DNA of 64,000 nt, taken from assembly GCA_965198415.1 (NCBI GenBank), contig CBDAPN010000032.1, positions 806,001 to 870,000 on the forward strand, written 5' to 3'. This DNA is from Endozoicomonas sp965198415. GTDB taxonomy: Bacteria; Pseudomonadota; Gammaproteobacteria; Pseudomonadales; Endozoicomonadaceae. A program made the translations under genes and the position numbers. This document shows, piece after piece, positions 28,100 through 35,519 of the stretch (the first letter of the stretch is position 1; each line of letters starts with the position of its first letter). The notes beneath the pieces were generated by a model. That model saw only the letters and a list, made by a program, of their open reading frames with translations, was not told where the DNA came from and made no database searches.

Positions 28100-28307
28100 G
28101 CCCAACTTATGAACACCATAGCCACTCACCCTGTGGTTATGGTTGGCGCCACTCTCAACTCATTTTTCATGCTTTTATAAGCACTCCCCAACTAACTGCT
28201 AAACTTTTAATCGCTAAAAGTAATCGCCTACAAAAAGCCATGGTTGAGCCATTTCTTTCTGGGTCGATACTCTTCCAACTAAACAGTAACTGGTGAATCC
28301 TCACACT

Positions 28308-28847
28308 ATGAAGTACGTTTTTGCAGGGCTGTTGTGCCTGACACTCTCTACCTTTACGGCGGCAGAAACACTGTCGAGCGAGATCTTTCAACTGATTAAT
28401 GAACGACTGTCTTATATGAAAGCGGTGGCTCTGTTCAAAAACAACAATCATCGCCCGGTTGAGGATCTCTCTAGGGAGCGTGAAGTGCTTAAAAAAGCGT
28501 TATTAAAAGCTGAAAGCGCCGGTTTGCAACCTGAGTCTATTGCGGATTTTTTTCAGTCCCAAATGGATGCCAGCAAAGCGATTCAGTACCGTTATAGGGC
28601 GCAATGGCTGTCATCACAACCGCAAGATGATGAGCACCGTGATCTGGCGTCAGAGATCAGGCCAAAACTTTTACAGCTTGGTGATGAGATAGTGATGAAA
28701 ATCAGTCACTATTTAATGTCTGACAAACACTTTAATCACGAGCTGAAAAAACACTTTATGCAAACCGTTAATACTACTCACTTGTCAGAAAACGACAAAA
28801 GTAAACTATTTGACAGCCTGCAGCGCATTCAGCTACTTGAGAAGTGA
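28308..28847 (+). CDS. periplasmic chorismate mutase, AroQ gamma class
   Basis: The protein has about 179 residues from the ATG at 28308 (a GTG at 28293 would add five). Residues 1-19 are a signal peptide. The core, LINERLSYMKAVALFKNNN, then PVEDLSREREVLKKALLKAE and FFQSQMDASKAIQYRYRAQW, matches the secreted gamma-class chorismate mutase with its Arg, Lys and Glu/Gln active-site residues. It converts chorismate to prephenate outside the cytoplasm. The isolated gene has no aromatic-pathway neighbours. Confidence 0.85.
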   Translation: MKYVFAGLLCLTLSTFTAAETLSSEIFQLINERLSYMKAVALFKNNNHRPVEDLSREREVLKKALLKAESAGLQPESIADFFQSQMDASKAIQYRYRAQWLSSQPQDDEHRDLASEIRPKLLQLGDEIVMKISHYLMSDKHFNHELKKHFMQTVNTTHLSENDKSKLFDSLQRIQLLEK

Positions 28848-28874
28848 GACTTTCCGTTCCAATCGCTCCACAGG

Positions 28875-29045
28875 CTAACCGGCGGTTTTTATATTCTTGG
28901 CTGCATTTATATCTCTATCGTGACGGGTATTGCACTCAGGGCAATACCACTCTCGAATAGACAACGGCAGACTTTCATTAACAAACCCAAAGGTGCACTC
29001 GGCTTTGTATTTTGCAAGCCCTCCACGGGCTTGTTGTTTAAGCCG
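28875..29045 (-). pseudogene. truncated IS605-type TnpB remnant
   Basis: The frame encodes REWYCPECNTRHDRDINAAKNI, the C-terminal zinc ribbon and last catalytic Asp of TnpB. All upstream domains are missing. It overlaps the end of yhhQ and has no flanking IS ends, so it is a scar of an old insertion. Confidence 0.8.
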
Positions 29046-29697
29046 CTTGGCGAGAGCCAACCTTAATGGGTATGTTAAGTTTATTGACCAGAACACTGAG
29101 TAGAACGCCATACATAGGCAAGAAGAACAACATGCTGATGGCAAGTTTATAGCCGTAATCCACTAAAGCAATTTCCACCCAATGTGTGGCCATAAATGGG
29201 TCGGATGAACCTGCAAAGGCAAGACTAAAGAAACTCAGGGTATCTATAAAGTTACCGGCCACCGTTGAGCAGGCCGGAGCAACCCACCACGCTTTTAACT
29301 GACGCAAACGATTGAAGACGGTGATGTCCATAGCCTGACCAATCAGATAAGCAGCAAAGCTGGCAAATGCAATTCTGCCAACAAAGCTATTGAAGCTTGT
29401 CAAAGTTTCCAACCCCGTAAAGCGGCCATCCACAAACAGTACCGAGGCCAAATAAGAGATCATCAGCGCCGGAAACATAGACATAAAAATAATTTTCCGA
29501 GCCGATACCGAGCCGTAAATTCTCACCGTCAGGTCAGTGGCCAGAAAAATAAACGGGAAGGTAAAGGCGCCCCACGTCGTATGCAGGCCAAGAAATTCGA
29601 AGGGTATTTGCACCAAATAGTTACTGGCGGTGATGGTAATAATATGAAATAACGATATTAAAAACAGAGTGTTGAAGTTTTGGTGGGTCGTTTGCAT
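29038..29697 (-). CDS. yhhQ: queuosine precursor transporter YhhQ
   Basis: The 219-residue protein has six hydrophobic segments and the family core SNYLVQIPFEFLGLHTTWGAF, FPFIFLATDLTVRIYGS and WVEIALVDYGYKLAISMLFFLPMYG. YhhQ imports preQ0/preQ1 for queuosine synthesis. Length and motifs agree with E. coli YhhQ. The tnpB scar starts inside its last codons, so the C-terminus may have been replaced by the insertion. A weak preQ1-like pattern lies before its ATG (29703-29731). Confidence 0.9.
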   Translation of the reverse strand: MQTTHQNFNTLFLISLFHIITITASNYLVQIPFEFLGLHTTWGAFTFPFIFLATDLTVRIYGSVSARKIIFMSMFPALMISYLASVLFVDGRFTGLETLTSFNSFVGRIAFASFAAYLIGQAMDITVFNRLRQLKAWWVAPACSTVAGNFIDTLSFFSLAFAGSSDPFMATHWVEIALVDYGYKLAISMLFFLPMYGVLLSVLVNKLNIPIKVGSRQAA

Positions 29698-29910
29698 TGC
29701 AAATCCTTTTTAGTGAGGTAAGGGAACTCTGGCGCATAAGTGGCGCCGCGAAAAAAGCCGGGCATTCTATCGCTATTTAGTTAATTCAGCAAAATATTAA
29801 TGTTTGGCGGTGCAGCACCAGCAATTCATCAACACCAGAGGGCGTTGTCTCCAAAGCCCTCCGATGCTTTCATCCTAATGACGACAGGATTATCTGCCTG
29901 AGTATCATCC

Positions 29911-30792
29911 TTAACTCTGAACGCTGCGGTTGTCGGCACTGGCGCGATTAAAGTGGATGTTATCAATCAGTCGGGCTTTACCGAGATAGCCCGCCGCCAG
30001 AATGACCAGCGTCTGATCTTGGTGGTTAGCAGGAAGCAATGTTTCAGGGTTGCAGATATTAAAATAGTCCGGCTTAAACCCAGCTTGCGCCATGGTGGCA
30101 AAAGCGTTGCGGCGCAGCAGATCGTAGTCGGTTTCGCCGCAGTTGATCGCATCACGGGCGTCCATCAGGCAGCGGTAAAGTACCGGGGCGATCTCTTCTC
30201 GCTCCTCTCTGGTTAAATAACCATTGCGTGAGCTCATGGCCAGGCCGGAGGGTTCACGGGCGATGGGTGCGCCGTAAATCTCAACAGGCATGCACATATC
30301 CCGCACCATTTTGCGGATGATAGTCAACTGCTGAAAATCTTTCTCGCCGAACACCGCTACGTCTGGGCGCACAATGTTAAACAGCTTAGTGACTACCGTT
30401 GCAATACCACGAAAAAAGCCGGGACGACTTTTGCCGCAGTGCATACCATCTAAGGTGTCCACCGTTACATGGGTGTGATTTTCACTGCCCTTGGGATAAA
30501 TTTCCTGAGTACTGGCGGCATAAAGCAGGTCAACACCATGATTCTCAAGCAGCTGCTGATCTTGCTTCATGGTGCGCGGATAGGAGTCGTAGTCTTCGTT
30601 GGGCCCAAACTGTAGCGGGTTGACGTAGATGCTCACCACCACAAAATCACAGACCTTTCTGGCTTTTTCGACCAGCGTCAGATGCCCGCCGTGGAGGTTG
30701 CCCATGGTAGGAACAAAGCCAATACGCAGCCCTTTTGATTTGTTTACAGCGACGACGTCCTGAACTTCAGCAATAGAATGTACTGTTTGCAT
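29911..30792 (-). CDS. panC: pantothenate synthetase
   Basis: The protein has about 293 residues from the ATG at 30792, with GAAGG nine bases before it (the upstream TTG at 30816 is less likely). It has FVPTMGNLHGGHLTLV with the HxGH ATP-binding motif, YVNPLQFGPNEDYDSYPRT, FGEKDFQQLTIIRKMV and ALSSRN-type residues AMSSRNGYL. It joins pantoate and beta-alanine. It lies just after panB in one operon. Confidence 0.95.
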   Translation of the reverse strand: MQTVHSIAEVQDVVAVNKSKGLRIGFVPTMGNLHGGHLTLVEKARKVCDFVVVSIYVNPLQFGPNEDYDSYPRTMKQDQQLLENHGVDLLYAASTQEIYPKGSENHTHVTVDTLDGMHCGKSRPGFFRGIATVVTKLFNIVRPDVAVFGEKDFQQLTIIRKMVRDMCMPVEIYGAPIAREPSGLAMSSRNGYLTREEREEIAPVLYRCLMDARDAINCGETDYDLLRRNAFATMAQAGFKPDYFNICNPETLLPANHQDQTLVILAAGYLGKARLIDNIHFNRASADNRSVQS

Positions 30793-30808
30793 AATGGGTG
30801 CCTTCGGC

Positions 30809-31603
30809 TTATTCAAATCCGTGTTCCGGGCCCGGAAATGTGCCGTTTTTTACCTCTTTGATAAAGGTCGCAATGGCATCCTGAGCACTGCCGCCTTCGC
30901 TCATGTAGTTTTTAACAAACTTAGGCTTGCGCCCCGCAGTCATGTTGAGCATGTCGTAGATCACCAGTACCTGGCCGTCGGTGTCGGCACCGGCGCCGAT
31001 ACCAATCACCGGAATTTGCACGGCACGGGTAATTTCTCTACCCAGCACCGCAGGAACACACTCAAGTACCAACATGGCCGCACCGGCCTGCTCCAGAGCG
31101 ACGGCGGCATCCACCATGGCGGCGGCCCGGGCTTCATCTCTGCCCTGAACTTTGTAACCGCCAAGGACGTGTACGGACTGCGGAGTCAGGCCAAGGTGGA
31201 TGCAAGAGGGGATGCCCTGCTCACGCAAACGGCTGACAATAGGCACCAGCCAGGACTCACCTTCGAGCTTGACCATTTCAGCCCCCGCCTGCATCAGTCG
31301 AGAAGCATTGGTCAGCGCCTGCTGTTCATTGGAGTACGAGGCAAAAGGCAGGTCGGCCATGATCAGGGCATCACCGGCCCTCGCACTGACGCAGCGGGTG
31401 TGGTAGCACATGTCGTCCATAGTGACAGGCACAGTGCTGGTCTGACCCTGACAAACATTGCCCAAAGAGTCGCCAACCAGTATCACCTCTACACCCTGAC
31501 TGCTGATCAGATGTGCTTGTGTGGAGTCGTAGGCTGTCAGGCAGGTGAATTTCTCACCAGTTTGTTTCATTCCGGACAGGGTATTCAGGGTGACTTTAGC
31601 CAT
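30809..31603 (-). CDS. panB: 3-methyl-2-oxobutanoate hydroxymethyltransferase
   Basis: The 264-residue protein starts at the ATG at 31603 (TTG at 31606 directly upstream). It contains TAYDSTQAHLISSQGVEVILVGDSLGN, IMADLPFASY, VKLEGESW, GIPSCIHLGLTPQSVH and IPVIGIGAGADTDGQVLV, all characteristic of PanB. It makes ketopantoate. It is transcribed from a strong promoter upstream and precedes panC. Confidence 0.96.
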   Translation of the reverse strand: MAKVTLNTLSGMKQTGEKFTCLTAYDSTQAHLISSQGVEVILVGDSLGNVCQGQTSTVPVTMDDMCYHTRCVSARAGDALIMADLPFASYSNEQQALTNASRLMQAGAEMVKLEGESWLVPIVSRLREQGIPSCIHLGLTPQSVHVLGGYKVQGRDEARAAAMVDAAVALEQAGAAMLVLECVPAVLGREITRAVQIPVIGIGAGADTDGQVLVIYDMLNMTAGRKPKFVKNYMSEGGSAQDAIATFIKEVKNGTFPGPEHGFE

Positions 31604-31634
31604 CAATTAAGACCTTAATTAGTTACTGCCGCGG

Positions 31635-31663
31635 ATTATACGAGAAGAGTAAGGGCTTGTCAG
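31635..31663 (-). promoter_or_regulatory. panB-panC promoter
   Basis: On the minus strand CTGACA (31663-31658) and TATAAT (31640-31635) are 17 bp apart, close to the sigma-70 consensus. Transcription would start near 31628, about 25 bases before the panB ATG. This separates panBC from the folK-pcnB unit. Confidence 0.75.
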
Positions 31664-31702
31664 TTGGGGGATTGACGCAAACCTGTCGCCGGAATCAGGC
31701 CG

Positions 31703-32215
31703 TTAATTAGCCGGTGCAAACCAAGGATAACTTTCTGCCATGACACTCAGCCCATGGAATCCGAGCTTATCCGCCAATGTTTGCAGCGATGTGCCATTGG
31801 GCAGCTGAAGCTGCGGATTTATATCCAACAAAGGGTACAGCACAAAGTTTCGTACCTGCATTTGATAATGAGGTACGGTCAGCCTTTCTGTGTTTATGAC
31901 CTGCTCGCCAAAAAGCAGTATGTCCAGATCCAATGTGCGTGGCCCCCAGCGCACAGTGCGTATACGACCGTGGGCGTTTTCAATGGATTGCAATGCATCC
32001 AATAATTTCAGCGGCGCCAGCGTTGTGGAAATGGCGACGGCGGCGTTGCAGTAATCCGGCTGCCCGGGCGGGCCAACAGGGTCACTGCGGTAGAGTCTGG
32101 AGGTCGCTTGTACGGTAATACCGGCTGTGGCGTCGATGTCAGTCACTGCTTTTTGCAGCTGTAACCCCGGTTGTTCGAGATTGCTGCCAAGGGCAATATA
32201 AGCGGTTTGTGCCAT
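31703..32215 (-). CDS. folK: hydroxymethyldihydropterin pyrophosphokinase
   Basis: The 170-residue protein contains AYIALGSNLEQP, YRSDPVGPPGQPDYCNAAV and RWGPRTLDLDILLFGEQ, diagnostic for HPPK. It activates the pterin for folate synthesis. The ATG at 32215 overlaps the pcnB stop (TGATG), showing coupling; the GTG directly upstream is less likely. Confidence 0.96.
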   Translation of the reverse strand: MAQTAYIALGSNLEQPGLQLQKAVTDIDATAGITVQATSRLYRSDPVGPPGQPDYCNAAVAISTTLAPLKLLDALQSIENAHGRIRTVRWGPRTLDLDILLFGEQVINTERLTVPHYQMQVRNFVLYPLLDINPQLQLPNGTSLQTLADKLGFHGLSVMAESYPWFAPAN

Positions 32216-33726
32216 CACTTCTCTCCATCACCAGAACCGTTGCGAGAGCCGTCACGGGGTTTACGTCGGCGTCGTTTTGGGCCGCTTTTTTTCTTTACTT
32301 TGGTTAGGGCTTTGATCATGGCATAACGACCATGCTCGTCTAGCTCCTGAATGTCGGTCCACCACTGACCAACAGACGACAAATGTTCACCAGACTGCTC
32401 CCGCAACACCAGAAAATCGTAACCCGCCCGGAATTTTGGATGCCCTAGTATCGCCTCAATCTGTTTCGGCTGTCGGCGCTCAAGGCGCGCCTGAAGATCC
32501 CAGATATCCCGAACCATCATGGAAAAGCGACGCGGAATAGAAATGTGATTGCACTGGTTGGTGATAACTACCATCGAAGCCTGCTGAAATGCCGGAACCG
32601 TCGGCATGCCCTGCTCCATCAAATCTTTTGCCAGCAGTCGCATAGGTGACCACAGCAGTGCCGCAAACAGAAATGCCGGAGTGACCGGGCGATTGTTTTT
32701 AAGACGCCGATCCGTACTTTTCAGAGCTTCAATGATCAGCGCCCCGGCGTTTTGATCCTGCTCGTTCAGGCTTTGTTCGGTAGCGGGGAATAGCGGCGCA
32801 AATAACTGGTACTCTCGCATCAATTCAAACGTTCGCACACCGTGGCCGCTTTGCAGCAGCTTGAGTACTTCATCAAACAGGCGCGCCGGGGGGATGTCCC
32901 GCAGTAAATTGCCAAGCTCCCGAATAGGCTGCTCTGTTTCTGGTGCCATGGTGAAGTTGAGTTTGGCGGCAAAGCGAATCGCACGAAGCATCCGCACCGG
33001 GTCTTCGTGGTAGCGGGTTACCGGGTCGCCAATCAGGCGCAGGGTGCCGGTGTGGATGTCATCAACCCCGTTGTAAAAGTCAACGACGCTAAAATCACGA
33101 CCATCGTAGTATAGCCCGTTGACCGTAAAATCCCGACGCATGGCGTCGTCTTCCATAGAGCCGTAAACGTTGTCCCGCAGAATTCTTCCGGACTCTGAAT
33201 GGTGCGATTTATCCCGCCCATGGTGCTGCTCATGCTGCGCCCGAAAGGTGGCCACCTCAATCATTTCCCGACCAAAAAGAATGTGAACCAGCTTGAAGCG
33301 TCGGCCAATCAGACGGGAATTACGAAACAGGCGATGCACCTCTTCAGGGCTGGCGCTGGTGGCAACGTCGAAATCTTTCGGGTGTAGATCCAGGTAAAGA
33401 TCCCGCACACAACCACCCACCAGATAGGCTTCAAAGCCCTGGCTATTGAGTCGGTTGATCACCTTCAGCGCATTGTTACTGATAAAACGGCGGGAGACCG
33501 GGTGCTGATCTCTGGGAATGACCGTTTTGAGCACCCCGCTAATCGGTGGGCGTTTTGCCTTCTTTCTCTTGCTCATGAGCCAGTAGATAATTGTGCCTCC
33601 AAGCACCACGACAGCCGTCGCTGTTAAAAAACTGAATATTCCGGTGCCTGGCATCATAAATTGTGCATAAGTTGCGTGGATAAAGTGGATTGTTTGTAAC
33701 TCTTGATCCGGCATCACCGGCATCAC
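32215..33726 (-). CDS. pcnB: poly(A) polymerase I
   Basis: The core from about residue 70 contains VIPRDQHPVSRRFISNNAL, VGGCVRDLYLDLHPKDFDVAT with the DFD catalytic site, RNSRLIGRRFKLVHILFG, RDFTVNGLYY, and HEDPVRMLRAIRFAAKL. A basic tail KKKSGPKRRRRKPRDG follows, as in PcnB. The frame also includes about 50 residues upstream with a membrane-like helix (FSFLTATAVVVLGGTIIYWL). A start at an ATG near 33576 (SKRKKAK) or a non-AUG codon, as used by E. coli pcnB, would remove it. The first gene of the folK operon, it adds 3' poly(A) tails to RNA. Confidence 0.92.
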   Translation of the reverse strand: MMPVMPDQELQTIHFIHATYAQFMMPGTGIFSFLTATAVVVLGGTIIYWLMSKRKKAKRPPISGVLKTVIPRDQHPVSRRFISNNALKVINRLNSQGFEAYLVGGCVRDLYLDLHPKDFDVATSASPEEVHRLFRNSRLIGRRFKLVHILFGREMIEVATFRAQHEQHHGRDKSHHSESGRILRDNVYGSMEDDAMRRDFTVNGLYYDGRDFSVVDFYNGVDDIHTGTLRLIGDPVTRYHEDPVRMLRAIRFAAKLNFTMAPETEQPIRELGNLLRDIPPARLFDEVLKLLQSGHGVRTFELMREYQLFAPLFPATEQSLNEQDQNAGALIIEALKSTDRRLKNNRPVTPAFLFAALLWSPMRLLAKDLMEQGMPTVPAFQQASMVVITNQCNHISIPRRFSMMVRDIWDLQARLERRQPKQIEAILGHPKFRAGYDFLVLREQSGEHLSSVGQWWTDIQELDEHGRYAMIKALTKVKKKSGPKRRRRKPRDGSRNGSGDGEK

Positions 33727-33841
33727 GAGACAATGGGACTATTTCTGCAATAGCCTAAGCAGCTTATGATAGCACCAGTTTTACGCTTCACTCCATTTGT
33801 CTTAATATCACACTGACTTTCTTCATAACAAAAATAACGCT

Positions 33842-34504
33842 ATGACAAAAACAATCAGCCTCTCTTTTTGGACTCTTGCACTTTTTTATATTTTTACCCT
33901 GCTGTTGGAGCAATTTTTACCCGCCGTGCTGGTATTGACTGTGCTGCTCAAAGCAACTCCGGTTCTTCTTCTGCTCATCACCATTTGGACTAACCTGGCA
34001 GGAAAGCTTCGTCAAGGGATGACTTTGGCCATTGTCTTCTCTGCCAGCGGCGATATGCTGCTGGCGCTGGATGGTCAGGTAACCGACCTGTTTGTGCCGG
34101 GGCTGGCCTGTTTTCTGCTGGCTCAAATCATTTATGCCGTTTTGTTCTGGCAGCGTGCACAAATAACCTCACAGGGCGTTTTGCGCGCTACTGCCTTCAC
34201 AGTGGCTGCGCTGCTGTTGGCGTGGTTCATCCTGCCGGCTAGTGGCGCACTGTTCATACCGGTGACAGCTTATTTGCTTGCCATCAGTGCTATGGTGTTA
34301 GGCGCGGCGTTTTGCCGTTATCAGTGGTTGTTTATGGGGGCTAGCTACTTTGCACTCTCAGACAGTTTGATCGCAATCAATAAGTTCATACAGCCGCTGC
34401 CCTATGCTGATGCGTTAATTATGCTGACCTACTATCTGGCTCAGTTTCTCATTGTGTGCGGAGTCTTGAAAATGGCCGACCGGCTTGCTAACGGGCAATC
34501 ATAA
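33842..34504 (+). CDS. YhhN/TMEM86 family membrane protein
   Basis: The 220-residue protein has about eight hydrophobic helices and the YhhN pattern LKATPVLLLLITIW, FSASGDMLLAL, LFVPGLACFLLAQIIYAVLF and LPYADALIMLTYYLAQFLI. Animal homologues are lysoplasmalogenases; activity here is unknown. It is divergent from pcnB and ends before a long palindromic structure. Confidence 0.8.
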   Translation: MTKTISLSFWTLALFYIFTLLLEQFLPAVLVLTVLLKATPVLLLLITIWTNLAGKLRQGMTLAIVFSASGDMLLALDGQVTDLFVPGLACFLLAQIIYAVLFWQRAQITSQGVLRATAFTVAALLLAWFILPASGALFIPVTAYLLAISAMVLGAAFCRYQWLFMGASYFALSDSLIAINKFIQPLPYADALIMLTYYLAQFLIVCGVLKMADRLANGQS

Positions 34505-34541
34505 ACAGCATGTATTGGTACTCAATTTAATAGTTTGAAGA

Positions 34542-34607
34542 TCGGCGCCCTTAACACTGACAGCATGACTGTCAGTGCGATCAACAGCACTGTTGATCTG
34601 GCGCCGA
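34542..34607. repeat. three-way-junction palindrome
   Basis: An outer perfect stem TCGGCGCC/GGCGCCGA (34542-34549 and 34600-34607) encloses two perfect hairpins: CACTGACAG-catga-CTGTCAGTG (34555-34577) and GATCAACA-gcac-TGTTGATC (34579-34598). Only six bases join the helices. No second copy was seen in the window. Confidence 0.75.
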
Positions 34608-34691
34608 AATGCCTGCGTAGAAAATCCCAACTTTCCAGCATTTACCAGTGCGCCTACTATTTATCGGTAACTGTTTATAAGGTACTCAAAC

Positions 34692-35102
34692 ATGGTGCTC
34701 AAAAGAAAAGAAATTACGCTGCCGGTGACGCTCTATTACGATGGCAACTGCCCGTTATGTATGAAAGAGGTTAACCACTTATCCTCAATGAACGGTAAAG
34801 GCCAACTGATACTGGTGAATATTAAAGACGATGGCTTTGCGGAGAAACACCCGGAGTTTGACTTAGAAAAGATGGATCAATCCATCCACGCCAGCTTGGG
34901 TGATGGCCGTATCGTTACCGGCGTCGATGCCACGTTGGCAGCCTGGGAAGCAGTGGGACTAGGGTGTCTTATTGCACCACTGCGCTGGCCCGGCGTTGCT
35001 CTGCTGGCTGACTGGGGGTACAGCGTTTTTGCCCGCAATCGGCACGGTATTTCAAGACACCTTGCGCCTTTTCTGGGCAAAAATCCCTGTAACACGAAAT
35101 GA
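34692..35102 (+). CDS. DCC family thiol-disulfide oxidoreductase-like (DUF393)
   Basis: The 136-residue protein has LYYDGNCPLCMKEV at residues 14-27, the DxxCxxC signature after which the DCC family is named, followed by GRIVTGVDATLAAWEAVGLG and RHGISRHLAPF. It probably acts as a small redox protein; substrate unknown. It is preceded by the palindrome at 34542-34607 and followed by the thiC leader. Confidence 0.85.
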   Translation: MVLKRKEITLPVTLYYDGNCPLCMKEVNHLSSMNGKGQLILVNIKDDGFAEKHPEFDLEKMDQSIHASLGDGRIVTGVDATLAAWEAVGLGCLIAPLRWPGVALLADWGYSVFARNRHGISRHLAPFLGKNPCNTK

Positions 35103-35252
35103 TCACAGTCATTTTTCACCCGCTCTTTTGTCGTCAACTTCCTTCATTTTTAGCTCCCCAGCCAAGAGCCTAAACCGAGTCGCACAGAAAGCCCCGGGAC
35201 GACCGGTACCTCTGTTGGGCTGTAAACACTGTAACTTGTCAGGCTCTGCCCT

Positions 35253-35258
35253 TATACT
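35253..35258 (+). promoter_or_regulatory. -10 box of thiC leader
   Basis: TATACT at 35253-35258 would start transcription near 35265, at the first base of the riboswitch. The -35 region (TGTAAC at 35230-35235, 17-bp spacer) is poor. Confidence 0.5.
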
Positions 35259-35266
35259 TCCAGCAA

Positions 35267-35374
35267 CTTGTCGGAGTGCATATTGCTGAGATCGCTGTTC
35301 AGTATTTCTTTTTAGAAATGCTCAACAACAAATCCGCTGAACCTGCCCGGGTTAGTACCTGCGAAGGGAACAAG
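35267..35374 (+). ncRNA. TPP riboswitch (THI element)
   Basis: The conserved THI-box parts occur in order: CGGAGTGC, GCTGAGATCG, then CCGCTGAACCTGCCCGGGTTAGTACCTGCGAAGGGAACAAG split over 35331-35374. CTTGT at 35267-35271 and ACAAG at 35370-35374 close the P1 stem. It should bind thiamine pyrophosphate and repress thiC. Confidence 0.92.
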
Positions 35375-35473
35375 AAAATTTATTAATGAAAAATTAATAA
35401 AAAAATTAAGGAAAGAGTAAGGAAAAGATAAGCACCTTAGTGCTCTTTATACCTTTTATTTAGCCTGCCTTCG

Positions 35474-35519
35474 ACAAGCCATAGACCAAAGCAAGAATCA
35501 AGGTATTATTATGGCTTGT
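35474..35519 (+). promoter_or_regulatory. start-codon hairpin of thiC
   Basis: ACAAGCCATA (35474-35483) and TATGGCTTGT (35510-35519) form a perfect 10-bp stem. The 3' arm contains the thiC ATG (35511-35513). The 26-base loop carries the AAGG ribosome-binding site. It could be the expression platform of the TPP riboswitch acting on translation. Confidence 0.7.

Noticed and set aside
30792..30816. Longer panC start at TTG 30816
   Set aside because: GAAGG lies before the ATG at 30792 and the longer form would overlap panB.
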